The notes under the pieces: generated by a model
Databases searched by the model: none
Seen by the model: only the letters and a program-made list of their open reading frames with translations
Told to the model about the DNA's origin: nothing
Made by a program: the position numbers and the translations under genes
Shown here: one piece after another, positions 36,330-48,834 of the stretch
Position numbering within the stretch: the first letter of the stretch is position 1
Layout: every line of letters begins with the position of its first letter
Source: Mallotus nudiflorus
Taxonomy: Eukaryota > Streptophyta > Magnoliopsida > Malpighiales > Euphorbiaceae
DNA length: 64,000 nucleotides
Direction: 5' to 3'
Assembly: GCA_947683625.1 (NCBI GenBank)
Contig: CANTUR010000641.1
Span: forward strand, 496,001-560,000

Positions 36330-36796
36330 TAGTTGTATGATATGTGGATTCAAATTATGCTAGTGATATGGATGATACGAGGTCTACAACATGGTATGTG
36401 TTTACTTTTGAAAGAGGACCTATTTATTATAAATCCATATTTTAGTCTATAGTGGAATTGTCTACAACTACAGCAGAGTATATGGCAATAACAAAAGCTA
36501 TTAAAGAATCATTATGGCTTACAGGATTAGTGAAGGAACTGGGTATTGAGTAACGTGGAGTTCAGTTGCATTGTGATAGTTAAAGTGCCATGTATTTGGC
36601 AAAAAATCAAGTGTATCATACTAGGATAAAGCATATTGATGTGAGATTTCACAAGATCAGGGAGTTGATTACATCTGGACATATATTGGTACAAAAGATT
36701 CACACTTATGAGAATGCAGCTGATAAGTTGACAAAGCTAATTACCAGTGACAAGTTTAAACAATGCTTGGACTTGTTGAATGTTGCTATATGCTAA
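36330..36796 (+). pseudogene. Copia-1 RNase H remnant
   Basis: Landmarks: SIVELSTTTAEYMAITKAIKE near 36445-36510, then HCDS near 36570, and the open 36590-36796 with NQVYHTRIKHIDVRFHKIRE and NAADKLTKLITSDKF. This is the end of copia pol. A polypurine tract and the 3' LTR follow within 90 bp. Confidence 0.85.
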
Positions 36797-36884
36797 AGAA
36801 TCATCATTCCCTAACCTATTTAATATGAGAGAAACTTCAGGATTTTTATCTCCTGAGGGGCTTGATATTCACCAAGGTGGAGAT

Positions 36885-37192
36885 TTTTATGTATGACTCA
36901 TATGTAGCAGTGATTTAATTGTGGGGTTATGGTTAGATGGGTTGGTGGTATGAGGGTAATGCCAAGTGGTATGTACAAGGGTGATTTTCTAATATGTATA
37001 ATACCTATTTTGTTATATATATATATAGCATGTATTTCTAACCCTAGGAGGTGTTCTGAATAATAAGAAAACTCTAGCCGCTCGCTCTGGAGGATGTAGG
37101 CACATTGCCGAACCTTGTTAAATCCCTATGTCCATTTTCTTTTTTATATTTTCTTTCTTTACTCCTTTTATTTTTTGTGTTATTTCACAATA
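36885..37192 (+). repeat. Copia-1 3' LTR
   Basis: It follows the polypurine tract aaggtggagatt. Its start is changed from TG to TT. About 308 bp, aligned throughout with the 5' LTR at 32641. Confidence 0.86.
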
Positions 37193-37609
37193 AAAATCAT
37201 GTCATGTTTTTGTTATAATTGAAGCCAAACCAAAGGTCAAAGTCTCATGTTCATCAAGATTAAAGAAAAAGGTAAGATAAAAGATGGTAATAAAAAGAAC
37301 ACAAATTCTAAATCTTATTGGAGGCCTTAGAATACTTTGGTGTGGCAATAATTGAATTTTTCTTTTTTAATCTAAGATTTATATTTTTCTTTTTTCATGA
37401 GATTTATTATTGATAAAACTGGTGGTGTATATATTGGCCAATGGTTAGTGGTCAGCGGTGGTGGGTGAAAGAGAGGGTATAAGGGAGAGAAAAATGAAGT
37501 TGTAAGGACCTAAATTATAAAATTGAGAATATTAATATAAGAAACTAGGGGGCATACTTGACTTTTGTTTCTATTTTGTATTGTTAATAATTGATGTGGC
37601 TAATGATAA

Positions 37610-37781
37610 AAGCAAGAAATGGGTCCCAAAATCGCTTAGTCAGCATGCCGACAAGGACAATCCGACCAAAAGCACCAACTTGATAATGAATTTTAAATTT
37701 CAACAACTTGGTTGTAAAAAAAATTGAGAAACCAAAATAGCAAAAATTAAAAAGTTAAGGCACTAAAAATGCAATTATCCC
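37610..37781 (-). repeat. Right terminal inverted repeat
   Basis: The reverse complement of the left arm, ending cactaaaaatgcaattatccc at 37781. Weaker matching continues inward to about 37520. Confidence 0.78.
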
Positions 37782-38239
37782 ATTATTTAATTAGATTAAT
37801 TTCAATCTAGCCAATTTTAATCTAATTATTTAGCAAAAAAAAAATTGAAATCATATTTATAATATTAATAAAACTCTTTTACTACAAATGCAAAGAATCT
37901 ATTAAAAAAATGTATGTTGACATATCTCAAGTGATGTTAATGATTTTTCCTTTGGTTGTATATTGTTTAAACATATAATTATTCAATTAAATAATTAATG
38001 CATTATTTTTTTTCATTTTATCAAAGTAATAGTCAAGATCTCCTTCATAACATGTGAACATCTATATTGTTTTTTTTTTCTATACAAAGAATAGCATATC
38101 GAATATTTCATATGACTTATAGAAAATAAAAGAAGAGAAGCATTTCTTTATAAGAAGCTATTATGGATGTTTTCCTCATAATGCATCAGTACCAAGACTC
38201 ACGTATCTCTATGGTTTAACATAGTACATTGAGGTGAAT

Positions 38240-38704
38240 TTCCATCTAAAAAAATTGGAAGAAACTATAGAAGAATCACTAGATAAATTAGAAACTGATG
38301 ATTTTGATGATGATCAGTGGGGTAAATGGGGTGATGTAGATGAATATGATTATAAGAATAAAAAAGAAAGTCAATATGATAACATGTAGCTAAGGATAGA
38401 CTTGCATGATAAGGTGGATAACCTTTTCAAATTTTTTCACAAGTTATTGACATTGAAGATAAGGAATAAAGTGCTAAGAGAAGGAACATCTTATATTGAA
38501 AGTAATTTAGCTGGTGATTTTGACTCCAATAAGGGATTTCTCCATAAGATTTTAAGGAGAGTGTTGGCCAAAAGTGATGTACCTGGGTTAGAGTACCATT
38601 CCTCTACCGTAGGGCGACTATTAAGAATGGTTTTGAAAGATTTGGTCTTGGACAGGCAAGTTACATCCTCATAAATCACAAAGTATATCATATTACCTTA
38701 ATAC
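38240..38704 (+). pseudogene. Host-gene fragment resembling MIP3 (Sec1-family) C-terminal region, part 1
   Basis: The reading EDDFDDDQWGKWGDVDE-like (about 38290-38345), then HDKVDNLFKFFHKL, LREGTSYIESNL, DFDSNKGFL and VPGLEYHSSTVGRL resembles what I recall of plant Sec1-domain protein MIP3, an ER-Golgi tethering partner. The frame from 38402 to 38674 is open for 90 residues; upstream there is a stop (at about 38387). After a frameshift near 38625 a GFERFGLGQ-like reading continues to the copia insertion at 38705. The rest of the gene is not in the window on the left, so it is a fragment. The name rests on memory and needs a search. Confidence 0.55.
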
Positions 38705-38975
38705 TGTTATGAAATTAGTGCCTTAAATCTCCTACATTCCCTCCCTCCGTATATTTATATTTTTACTTAATTGTACATGGTAGACTAAGATATATGTAAT
38801 CCTTTTTTTATTCTTATATTTGATTCTTTTTTAGATTAGCTATTTTGGTTTTTAAACTTTAGGATCAAGTCTTGTATCTATTTAAATCCCTTTAGTTAAA
38901 AGAGAGTAATACATTAGTTGAATATTCCTTCATAAAAAATTCTTATTCTTTGCTGTACTATTTTTTTTTTTTACT
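38705..38975 (+). repeat. Copia-2 5' LTR
   Basis: About 271 bp. It shares ttgtacatggtagactaa, agattagct, actttaggatca and the agtaatacattagttga block with the split 3' LTR. Uninterrupted, it shows exactly where the LINE entered the other LTR. Confidence 0.88.
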
Positions 38976-38989
38976 TAGTATCAGAGCAA
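38976..38989 (+). promoter_or_regulatory. Copia-2 primer-binding site
   Basis: The sequence tagtatcagagcaa is one base from the tRNA-iMet-type TGGTATCAGAGC and follows the 5' LTR directly. Confidence 0.85.
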
Positions 38990-39044
38990 GACCTATACTA
39001 TCCATACTATATCATTGCAACCTAAATTCTCATCTTCTCTTTGT

Positions 39045-39990
39045 ACCATGGCCAACAATAATTTTGAGTCATCTACACTAATTAAGCATGTCCAATACAA
39101 AAACTTTGACTTTAAGATTGTGTCACTCTTACTATAACTAACTATGATATATAGTCCTAAATCAGGAAAATGCATATTGCAGGATGTGAAAAACTTGAGT
39201 ACAGTATGGGGAAAACACCTCAACCAGTAGAGACTAATGCTTCTTATACTAAGTGGTATATAGAAAATCAAAAAGTTAAAGATGGTTACTGACATCCATG
39301 TCACCTAAAATTATAAAGCGTTATCTTATATTATGCACTGCATGAGAAATCTAGAATGCTTTGGCTAAAGCTTTCTATGATCGGTCAAATGAATCATAAA
39401 TTTTTTCATTAAACCAACAAGATTTCTCTACTAAACAAGTTGGACATCCTTTATTATGGTAATATTGTAGAGATTTTTCAAGGGTTGGATTATTGTGATA
39501 AAGTTATAATGAAAGATCCCGATGATGTTATTACATAGCAAAAATCAGTTGAACATTTGAGAGTGAATTTCTTTCTTAATGGACTTGATGCAAAATTTGA
39601 ATAACTTAAAGGAGAGATTCTTAAAAAGGATCCTGCACTAGATTTTAAAGAAACACATGCATATGTACGTCATGATGCTATACATAGAATGACATTAAAT
39701 GGAGAGCACGATCATCATGAGTCATCTGTTATGAGAGCTCATCAGAAAAAAACCTTAATAAGGGCATACAAATCAACACAATAAGTCTAGTTTTTCAAAA
39801 TAGATTATTAATCAATATCAATCATTTGAATTGCAAAATTGTAGCTATAATATAGGAATTTCAAAATCAAATCACTTGTGCACTCATTGTGGTGGAATTG
39901 GACATACCAAGTCAAGGTGCTATGAATTAATTGGGTATCCAGAATGGTAAGATCTTACTAAAGCACCTAAACGGAGCTAAAAAAAGTATA
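39045..39990 (+). pseudogene. Copia-2 gag remnant with CCHC knuckle
   Basis: Pieces include VNFFLNGLDAKFE near 39565-39600 and KDPALDFKETHAYVRHDAI near 39625-39685. A zinc knuckle C-T-H-C-G-G-I-G-H-T-K-S-R-C is intact at about 39872-39915, followed by YELIGYPEW. Stops occur at several sites (for example TAA at about 39602). The antisense ORF 38993-39304 is a shadow. Confidence 0.83.
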
Positions 39991-40094
39991 ATACTTCTGT
40001 TGCTATGGCAAAATCTTCTAGCAACCTTGAGGAATCTTTATCATTAATTGCTACTTCAAGCAATATTAGTAAGGCTCTTAATATCTTTACACCT

Positions 40095-41400
40095 AATAGT
40101 AATAGTGCTTGGATAATTTATTCTGATGCTACAGATCATATGACTTTTGACACTGATCATATTTAGTCTATAAGATCATCCAAAAAATCTATAGTGTCCA
40201 CAACTAATGGTACTCCTCATATGGTTAGAGAAGGTTCAGTTACTCTTACAAAAAAATTTAAACTTGGAGTCCATTATTGTTATTCCCTTTCTTAACTATA
40301 ACTTATTGTCTATTGCTCAAATAACATGTACTTTACATTGAATTGTTATTTTTTTTTATCTAACTTTTATGTTTTTAAGGACATCTGGACTCAAAGGATA
40401 ATTGGTTATGGTACTAAAAAAGGGAAGCTCTATTATCTTGACTTGACTTCAGTAAGTTCGAATCAATTATCTCAAGCACTCTCAATTGAAAGATCTGCAA
40501 AGAGCAAAACTCTAAAATTTTATGGCATAGGTAGTTAGGCATGCTTCTTTTGGATATTTAAAAAAATATATTTCTAAAGATGTTTTCTCAGTTGACTGAT
40601 TCTAGTTTCAAGTATGATATTTGTGAATTGGCTAAAAGTCATTGTGTCTCTTATCCACTTAGTATTAATAAAAGTCCAATACCTTTTATGATTATTCATT
40701 CAAATGTATGGGGTCCTATAAAGATTTCTTCTCTAAATGGTGCACGCTGATTTTTTTCATTTACTAATGATCATACATGTATGACTTGGGTTTGTTTGAT
40801 GAAATCAAAAAGTGAAGTTATTTGTTTATTTTATAAATTTTACGAAATAATAGCCACTCAATATCAATCTTAGATACAAGCTCTTTGCACTGATAATGGT
40901 GGAGAATTTGTTAATAAGGACTTAAAACAATATCCAAATTTACATGGCATTGCTCACCAGACGACTTGCCTATACACACCTTAACAAAATGGGGTTGCAA
41001 AGTGCAAGAATCGTCATCTTCTCATACTTGTATGTGAATTATTATATAAGGCTCACATGCTTACTAATTATTGGGGTGAAGTTGTCACAATTATAGCTTT
41101 CCTCATTAATCGTGTTCCATCAAGTTCACTACATTTTCAAACTCCTCTCCATATGCTTCATAAAACTAAAAGTGCTCCTCCCATGTCAAATCTACCACCT
41201 CAAGTGTTTGGGTGTATAGCCTTTGTACATCTTCACAAATCCTTGAGAAATAAATTAGAACCTCAAGCTATTCAATGTATATTTATAGGCTATGTTTTGT
41301 ATTAGAAAGGTTGTACGTTATATCACCCTCCTTCCTATAAGATTTATGTTACATTGGATGTTACCTTTCATGAGGATGAAATTTATCATTCTATCCATGA
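40095..41400 (+). pseudogene. Copia-2 protease and integrase remnants
   Basis: Protease start: IIYSDATDHMTFDTDH near 40115-40160 (the usual D-S-G-A is D-A). Pre-integrase and core: HSNVWGPIKISSLNGA near 40695-40745, CTDNGGEFVNKDL near 40887-40925, then the QNGVA region near 40985 with TAA at 40982-40984 where Gln is conserved. As in Copia-1, H-S-D is H-S-N here. Open piece 41057-41305 has the VFGCIAFVHLHKSLRNKLEP region, ending with TAG (41303-41305) at a Gln position. Confidence 0.84.
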
Positions 41401-41839
41401 GTCTTCATTTAAGGGGGAGAATAAAGATGAACTGCAGACTCTAGACTCTTTGAATTTTACAAGTAATGGCTACTGGAATATCAAGTTGAGGCAACTGGTC
41501 ACACTTCAGATGATAAAAATCACATGGTAGTAAATAATCAAGATCAAATGGAATTAGTAATGCCAGGCTCTTCATTACTTGAAGTAAAAGCTTCCTTTCC
41601 TCAATCTGTACCAATCAACCAATTGTCCCCTAAGCAGAGTCCATCTTTGAACCTCAGGTAAATTCTAAACCCTATATAAAAGTGTTACCTAATCAAATCA
41701 TAAGAGGAATACCTCTAGTAAATTATGGACCTACTCTCAGCTCCAAACCTAAATATCTCGTGCGTAATTTTATGTTCTACCATAGGTTGTCAAAGGAATG
41801 TGAATCTTTTATGAATTAATTATCTATAGTATCTATTCC

Positions 41840-43320
41840 TAATAGTGTGTGGGAGGCTATAAAGATCCTAGGTGATAGGAAGCAATGAATAAAAAAATGA
41901 AATCTCTCCAAAAGAATTATGCATGGGAAGTTATTGATTTACCTAAAGAGAAAACACCTGTAGGATATATATGGGTCTTCACTGTTAAATACGAAGCTGA
42001 TGGAACTATTGAATGTTTAAAGCTAGACATATTGCCAAAGGGTATACTCAAACTTTTAGAGTTTATTACATGGAAACATTTGCCCCTATTGCAAAAATCA
42101 ATACTGTTCATGTTCTATTATCTCTAGCGATGAATCTTGATTGGCAACTACACTAGTTTGATATAAAAAATGCTTTTTTACATAAAGATCTTCAAGAAGA
42201 AGTATATATGGAATTGCCTCCTGGATGTAAAATGAAAATTAAAGGAAGTCAGCAGGTTTGCAAATTAATAAAAAATCTCTGCATGGTTTAAGGAAATCTC
42301 TGAGAGCATGGTTTGGAAGATTACTAGCTCTATAAAGGCATTTGGATATCAGCAAAGTAACTCGGATCATACTCTCTTCTTAAAATATAATAAAGAGAAA
42401 ATCACTACACTTATTATGTATGTTGATGATATGATATTAACAAGAAATTATCCAAAAGAGAAGGTTACACTACAGAATCATCTTGCTTCTGAATTTAAGA
42501 TGAAAGATCTAGGCCCATTGAAGTACTTCCTAAGAATTTAGGTGTTAAGATCAAAGAAAGGCATTTTCTTATCTTAACAAAAATATGCCTTAGAATTATT
42601 AAATGAAATAAGAATGTTTGCTTATAGTCCAATTAGCACTCCTATGGAAGAAAATTTGAAACTAAGTATGGATCTGAATCAAGTCCCCACTAGGAAGGAA
42701 TGTTGTCAGAGATTAGTAGGCAGACTAATGTATCTTGGACATACTAAACTAGATTTGGCTAATGTATTAAGTGTTATTAATAAGTTCATGCATTCTCTAA
42801 TGGAAGAACATATGAATGTTGTTATTCATATCTTACGATACTTAAAGCCATCTCCTAGAAAGGCTATTATGTTTATAAAAGCATATAACTTGGATATTAA
42901 AGGGTATACTAATGTTGATTAGGCTGGGTCAATCGAAGATATATGATCTATTTTCAGTTATTTCACATTGGTTAGTGAAAATATAGTTACTTGGCAAAAG
43001 AAACAATAAGTTATAGCTAGATCCAATGCTAAGGCTAAATACAGAGAGATGGCTAAAGGAATATGTGAATTTTTATGGATCATAAATTTAATGTAGGATT
43101 TACATATTCAACGGGTCAATCAAATGAGATTATACTATAATAATAAGGCCATGTGTGATATTGCTCATTATCCAGTTTAACATGATCGAACTAAGCATGT
43201 TAAAGTTGATAGGCACTTCATCAAGTAAAAACTAGAAGCAAAAATCATTGAGGTTCCTCATGTTCTATCTAAAGATCAACTTATAGGTGTGCTAACCATA
43301 GCAGTTTCCAACTAAGCTTT
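41840..43320 (+). pseudogene. Copia-2 reverse transcriptase and RNase H remnants
   Basis: RT landmarks: MNKKMKSLQKNYAWEVIDLP (41885 onward), then YVDDMILTRN near 42418-42447 and KMKDLGPLKYFLRI (42500-42541). The next open piece (42614-42922) has GRLMYLGHTKLDLA. RNase H follows: QKKQ and SNAKAKYREMAKGICEFLWI near 43020-43080, then HDRTKHVKVDRHFIK near 43180-43228, after TAA at 43178-43180 where Gln is usual. The YVDD active site is intact but the frame is not. Confidence 0.85.
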
Positions 43321-43378
43321 TAATAGGTATCTCTATAAGTTGTGCATGTGCAACACTATATACCAACTTGAGGGGGAG

Positions 43379-43569
43379 TGTTAGGAAATCAGTACCATAA
43401 ATGTCCCACATTTTCTTCCTCCACATATTTTATTTCCTTTTTATATTTTTACTTAGTTGTACATGGTAGACTAAAATATATGTAATCCTTTTTTTATTCT
43501 TATAATTAATTCTTTTCTAGATTAGCTACTTTGGTTCCTAAACTTTAGGATCACATATTATATCTATTT
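43379..43569 (+). repeat. Copia-2 3' LTR, left part
   Basis: It starts TGTTAGGAAATCAG after the tract gagggggag and matches 38705-38890 before the LINE junction. The right part is 49083-49185. Confidence 0.88.
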
Positions 43570-43719
43570 TTTTAAGCAAAATAGAACTATCATTACTGAA
43601 TATCAAAAGACAAAGCTTGAGCAATAAAAGAGGGAGGAACAATAAACCACTCTCTTAGGCTTGGCACAAAATTGGCACCCCTCGTAAGTAAGTGGGCTAC
43701 CATATTCATAGCCCTATAC

Positions 43720-46700
43720 ACGAACTTAATCTACATATTGCTAAAATGGCTTAACATTTGCTTAAAATCATCAATAATTAGATTAAAGGAAGAAAGACCA
43801 CCTTGTTTAAGAAAACTATCAATAACTTGACGTGAATTAAACTCAATGATGACATTTTCAAAATCAAACTTCTTTAACCAGCTCAATGATTCCCTTACTG
43901 CAATATATTTTTCCTCTCGAGGAATCATACATCCAGGCAGCTTCTAATGAAAAGCTGTAATCATTGAGCCATCAACATTCCTTACCACACATCCCACACC
44001 CATACTGTTATTTGAAGAAAAGGTAGCAGCATCGATATTGGCTTTTACCTAACCTAAGCCCAGCCTAGTCCACTTCATATCACCTATAACAACTTCTAAA
44101 TTATCCCCATTTGTATCCACTAATAAGGATTGCACTCTCTACCATTGCTACAAAAAATGTCTCGATGAATTAACTATGGCTACAATTGAATGAGACTTAT
44201 TTTGCCAGACCACACTATTACTGTTTTGTCATATCTGTCATGCAACCATTGCCAAAGAACAATAATCTTCCATGGAATTAGCATTATACATAGCAAATAG
44301 CCACTTGAAAAAGGATGAATTACCTACACGTAATCTACCCATGACAGCTTGCCTCCAACATTGATGCACAACTAAACAATCCACTAGAATATGCAGAATA
44401 GATTCCTCACCTCCTAAACAAATGGATAAGTTTGAGCTATTGATACACCTTTATTGTAAAGTAAGGTAGCAATTGGCAAGAAATTTTTACAAGAATGCCA
44501 AAGAAATTTCCTAACTTTATTGGGAACTTGAAGACTCCAAATTTGGCTTTATATGGCATTAGCCTCGATCCACACTTCACCCAAAATCAAATGATAATAG
44601 CTCTTGATTGAAAACCCAATATAAGGATCCTTAAACCAAATCAACTCATCTGCTATAGACTAAGAGTAGATTAGAATTTTTAACACAAGGTTCTTGTCTC
44701 AATCACTAAGAACATAATCTAGCACATCTTTGTCCCAACATCTACCATCCATAGACATAAGATTAGCCACTATGATATTTTCCAAACCTTGTTTTTTTTC
44801 TATAGTCACCCTAGGCGAGTCATCATCTAACAACTAAGCATCATTCAAAATTGAAACATCAAGACCTTTCCCAATCTGATAATGACTCCATTTGCTAAAA
44901 AAACTCTCTAGTAGCCCAACTGTTTCGTTAAACAAAGCTAGGGTTGTAACCCAATTTATAATTCAAGAAGATAGTAAATGGAAAATATTTTGCTTTTAAA
45001 AATGAGACATAAGCAAATTAAGGAATTTTAGAAAATGCTAAGCTCATTTTTTGAGCATGGCTAGATTAAATTCCCAAGTTTTTTTAAAGCCTAAACCACC
45101 ATTTTGCTTTAAAAAGCTAAGATGCTCCCAGGAAAACCACTGAATACCTTTAGTAATAGAACGCTACCCTTTCCACCAAAACCCATTCATCATCCTTTCA
45201 ATTTCATCACATATCCCTTTAGGAAAAAGGAAAACATTTATTGCATAATTAAGGACTGCTTGAGCAATAGTTTTGAGCAAAATCTCTTTACCTGCCCTAC
45301 TAAGAAATTTATTCTACCACCCTTGGAGTTTTTACCAAACTTTGTCTTTAATATAACCCAGAACCTCTCTTTTACTTCTACTAATGAGGGAAGGAAGGTC
45401 AAGATACCTTCCTTAGTTAAGAGTCTGATTCAAACCTAGAAGAGAACTAATATCATCTTGCACAAAATCAACCACATTGGCACTAAAAAGAATTTTGGAC
45501 TTCTAAAAATTCATAACTTTTCCTGAAGCTACCTCATAAGAGTGAAAAACATCTTTAATCACTTGAATCTCCTGAATAAAGGCATTTAAAAAAAGGTATC
45601 AATCATTAGCAAAGAAGAGGTGAGTTACCTCCATGCCAACACACTTGGCAACCATGAATTTGATTCTGAAGGTCTCTTTTTCTAATCAGATTGCTCAAAC
45701 CTTTTGCATATAAAATAAATAAATAAGGACTTAGGGGATCTCCTTACTGTAGACCCCGAGTCATAATTATAGAACCCATATCACTTGACTCAACCAGAAT
45801 GTTACATCGAACCATATAAACATAAGACATTAGAATTTTGACCTAAGCATCACAGAAACCAAATCGACGCATAATATTTTAAAGGTAAAGCCACTTAATA
45901 TAATCATAATCCTTACTCATATTGATTTTAAGACCAACAGTACCAACCTTTCCTTGTTTCTTCCTTTTTAGCAGTACCAACCTTACTCATGTTGATTTCA
46001 AATTCAATCAAAATATTATCAATAGTCAATCTGTTTGCCATAAATGCACACTGAGTTTTAGATATTAACTCTAGTCAAATTCTCTTCATCCTATTTATAA
46101 GAACTTTAGCAAACACCTTATAAATTACATTGCATAAGGTAATCGATTGAAGGTCTAAAACATACTCCGGTGATTTCTTCTTAGGAATTAGAGCAATCAA
46201 AGTCTCATTCACCCTTTTTGGAATCAAAGATGAATTGAATAATTGTTAACAAAAGCTCACCACATCTGCACCAACTGCAGGCCAAAATTTCTAAAAAAAC
46301 ATTAGACTCATGCCATCCAAACTAGGGGGCTTATCAAGATGCATACTAAAAATAGTTTCCTTAACTTTAGAAGCATCAATAGAAGCCATAAGAAATTGAT
46401 TTGATCAAATAAAACCACAGGCTGAATATAATCCAAAATTTCCATAATAGAGCTACCATTCGAAGTAAAAATCCTTTAAAAGTACCTTGAAATAACATCA
46501 TTAAGATTACCATCTCTATAATACTATAAACCATCATCCCCTTTCAACTTAGAAACCCAATTATTCTTCTTTCTCATAGAAGCATAAGAATGAAAGAAGT
46601 GAGTGTTTAAATATATATCCTTTAACTAATTCTATTTAGCCCTCTATTTCCAACTGATTTGACATTGAGCAAGGTCATCAACATATTGATGATTAACCCC

Positions 46701-47659
46701 TTAGAACTCTACCATACCCATTGAATCTCATTTGAATCTCAATACCTTAAGCCTATTTTTTAGGGATTTAATTTTAACACCTAGCTACTTTATACTATCT
46801 CCACCCTACTCCTAAAATGCAAACTCGCATGTTATAATTTTATCCTGAATAGGATAATCTTTGTAAGCCTCCCAACCCTTGGTCACCAATTCAGGAAAAC
46901 CTTATTTCTTAACCCATACATTCTCAAAATGAAACTTGACAGAATGAGACACCACTCGAGTGGAACTATGGCTTATGAAGATTAATAAATGGTCAGAAGA
47001 GCTGACCTCCACCGAAAAGACTCTAGCTTCTAAAAACATCCAAAGCCAACTTAAGGTCACCAAAGCCCTATCTAACTATTCCTCTATCCATTTAACTAAA
47101 CCACGAGATCTCTCCCAAGTGAAGCCATAGCCAACCATTCCCAAATCACATAAGCACTATCTTTAACTATTGGTCGGTACCCACGAATTAACCATTGTGG
47201 ATGAGGAACCCTTCCTCTCTTTTTAGAACTTAGTAAAATGTCATTAAAGTCTCCTTTGATCACCCAAATAAGAGAAGAAAGAGAAGAGAGATGGCGCAAA
47301 AGATTCTAAGAGGCTCAACATTGATTTCTATTAGGGTTTCCATAATAACCAATATAGTGCTAAGACCTAACACCTCTACCTAAACTTTAGCATCAATAAA
47401 ATAATTAGAGTGACCTAAAATAAACACCATATCCTTCTCTCTCGAAAGAAGAGCCAAACCACCACTATGGCCTTCCTTTTCAACCATAAAAAGCCCCATC
47501 ATAAACCAAAAACTTTCTAATATAGTCTAACTGACTAACATTAGCAATAGTTTCAATAAGAAAAATTAATTGAGGACATTTTTGTTGGATAATATCTTGC
47601 AAAACATGAATTGCACATGGATTGCCCAGGCCATGACAATTCTAAGCTAAGGAATTCAT
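43720..47659 (-). pseudogene. LINE ORF2 remnant (endonuclease, RT, RNase H)
   Basis: From 47659 the minus strand reads M-N-S-L-A-stop-N-C-H-G-L-G-N-P; TAG at 47644-47642 replaces the conserved Trp of the endonuclease start. The IKGDFNDILLSSKKRGRVPHP motif (about 47245-47190) is typical of the endonuclease. RT: the F-A-D-D box reads F-A-N-D (codon 45607-45605 AAT), a lost catalytic Asp. Downstream are zf-RVT-like cysteine and tryptophan residues near 44400-44200 and a plant-type RNase H (43928-43731: EKYIAVRESLSWLKKF). Antisense ORF 45122-45439 is a shadow. Confidence 0.84.
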
Positions 47660-47689
47660 GGTGACTGGCAGGCCTGGGCTTCCAGACCC

Positions 47690-48834
47690 GCTAATTAGTC
47701 ATTTTTTGGATCAAAAGCATCAAATGTTAATGGGCTAGGCCCATGAATATCAGCAATGATTGAAACATCTTGCTCATGTTATGGCCTTTTTATACTATAG
47801 ACCACTATTCCACCATCTTCTATTTCTTTATCCTCTCCTCCATTTTCTACCATAATCTGCTTCCCTTCCTATATCACCATTCCACCACTCCTTCCTAAAT
47901 TAGAATCAAGATTTTATTCCATGATTCCCCTATTAGCGACACTACCCTCATTTGTTGAAAATGATTGTGCCCCTTCCATATCAATAACCATAGCCTCTTG
48001 ACCATTCTGAGTTAACTCAATGAGTCTCGCCTATAGTGTAGAGAGCAACCACCTTTCACTAATATTTCTCCTAATGTTCCTAGTATCAGCAAGCATCCAT
48101 TCCCCATATATTCTCTCAAATTGGCCATTAGATGATGCATATAGTTATTCATAGCTACCCTCAACATGTCCAAGATGTCCACATATGAAACAAAAGTGAT
48201 GTATTCTTCATACTTGAACTCTACCCAACACCATTCACTACTAGGTTTTTTAAGATTCATCCTCCTCTTTAAAGGATTCCTAATAATTATGGAGACTCGG
48301 ATACACATATAGTTATGCCACGTACAAGAAAAATTGTTTGAATCAGCTTTAACAAAAACTCCAATATACCCACAATTCTATTTTGACACTTTTTCAGATC
48401 TATAACCAATAAGGAGATTGAAAACTTGTAGCCATACATTAATCATGAAAAGAGGGACCTACAAGGGATGTTCATCTTCAATCAACCTCTTCATGATCAA
48501 AATATTCTAGTTGAAGGTCATAAGCCATCAATGACACGAGCAATATCTAATTCATTAAAGAATTGAAAAAGATAAATTTTTGGAGTAATTTCCTTTACAC
48601 ACATTCCATGAACTGGCATCCAAAAAGACGCTAATATATTTTTCATTGCCACATAAAGTTCACCATCTTCTCGGCTAAAAATCGCCCCACCAGGATCCAT
48701 CTAAAATCCTTAACAATTCTAGCATCCTCCTCCCCTTAAACAAATATTCCTTCTTCCTCCTATTCCAAAATAGAAAGCGCAACACATTCTTTCTCAAGTT
48801 GATCTATACGAGGTATACGACTTCTAGGGTCCAT
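47690..48834 (-). pseudogene. LINE ORF1 remnant (DUF4283, zinc knuckle)
   Basis: From the ATG at 48834 it reads MDPRSRIPRIDQLEKECVAL, typical of plant L1 ORF1. Further down come FSREDGELYVAMKNILASFW with the DUF4283 fold (48690-48630), then SSEWCWVEFKYEEYITFVSY and the altered C-x-x-C knuckle region (VDILDM for a CGILGH-like motif, near 48180-48160). ORF1 binds LINE RNA. Frames are broken in several places. ORFs 48012-48308 and 48518-48700 are its surviving pieces. Confidence 0.8.

Larger units (their letters stand above)
32641..37192 (+). mobile_element. Ty1/copia retrotransposon, Tork-like (Copia-1), full-length but dead
   Basis: About 4.55 kb with LTRs at both ends, tRNA-Met-type primer-binding site, gag, protease, integrase, RT, RNase H (copia order) and a polypurine tract (aaggtggagatt). 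Gag (AIGTISICLAN-like, then DEDKIIILLCSL) and protease motifs resemble the Tork lineage. Flanking bases aaaag (32636-32640) and aaaat (37193-37197) may be the target duplication. All ORFs are broken. It sits in the interior of the inverted-repeat transposon 31478-37781, so it is younger than that element. Confidence 0.88.
31478..37781. mobile_element. Long terminal inverted repeat transposon (MULE-like), interrupted by copia
   Basis: The left end, ggataattacattttcggtg (31478), and the reverse complement of the right end (37781), gggataattgcatttttagtg, match over at least 160 bp; both include tttggtgcttttgg and a cggaatgct/cggcatgct core. Without the copia insertion the element is about 1.75 kb. 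No transposase was seen. Long inverted ends with unrelated interior fit a non-autonomous MULE, possibly a Pack-MULE. Flanking duplications are not clean (taaatttaa versus attatttaa), so the superfamily is not certain. Confidence 0.72.

Noticed and set aside
31469..37790. 9-bp target duplication for the inverted-repeat transposon
   Set aside because: taaatttaa and attatttaa match only 6 of 9 bases in AT-rich DNA; not enough to claim a MULE duplication.
45122..45439. Plus-strand ORF of 105 residues
   Set aside because: Antisense to the LINE ORF2; no domain of its own.
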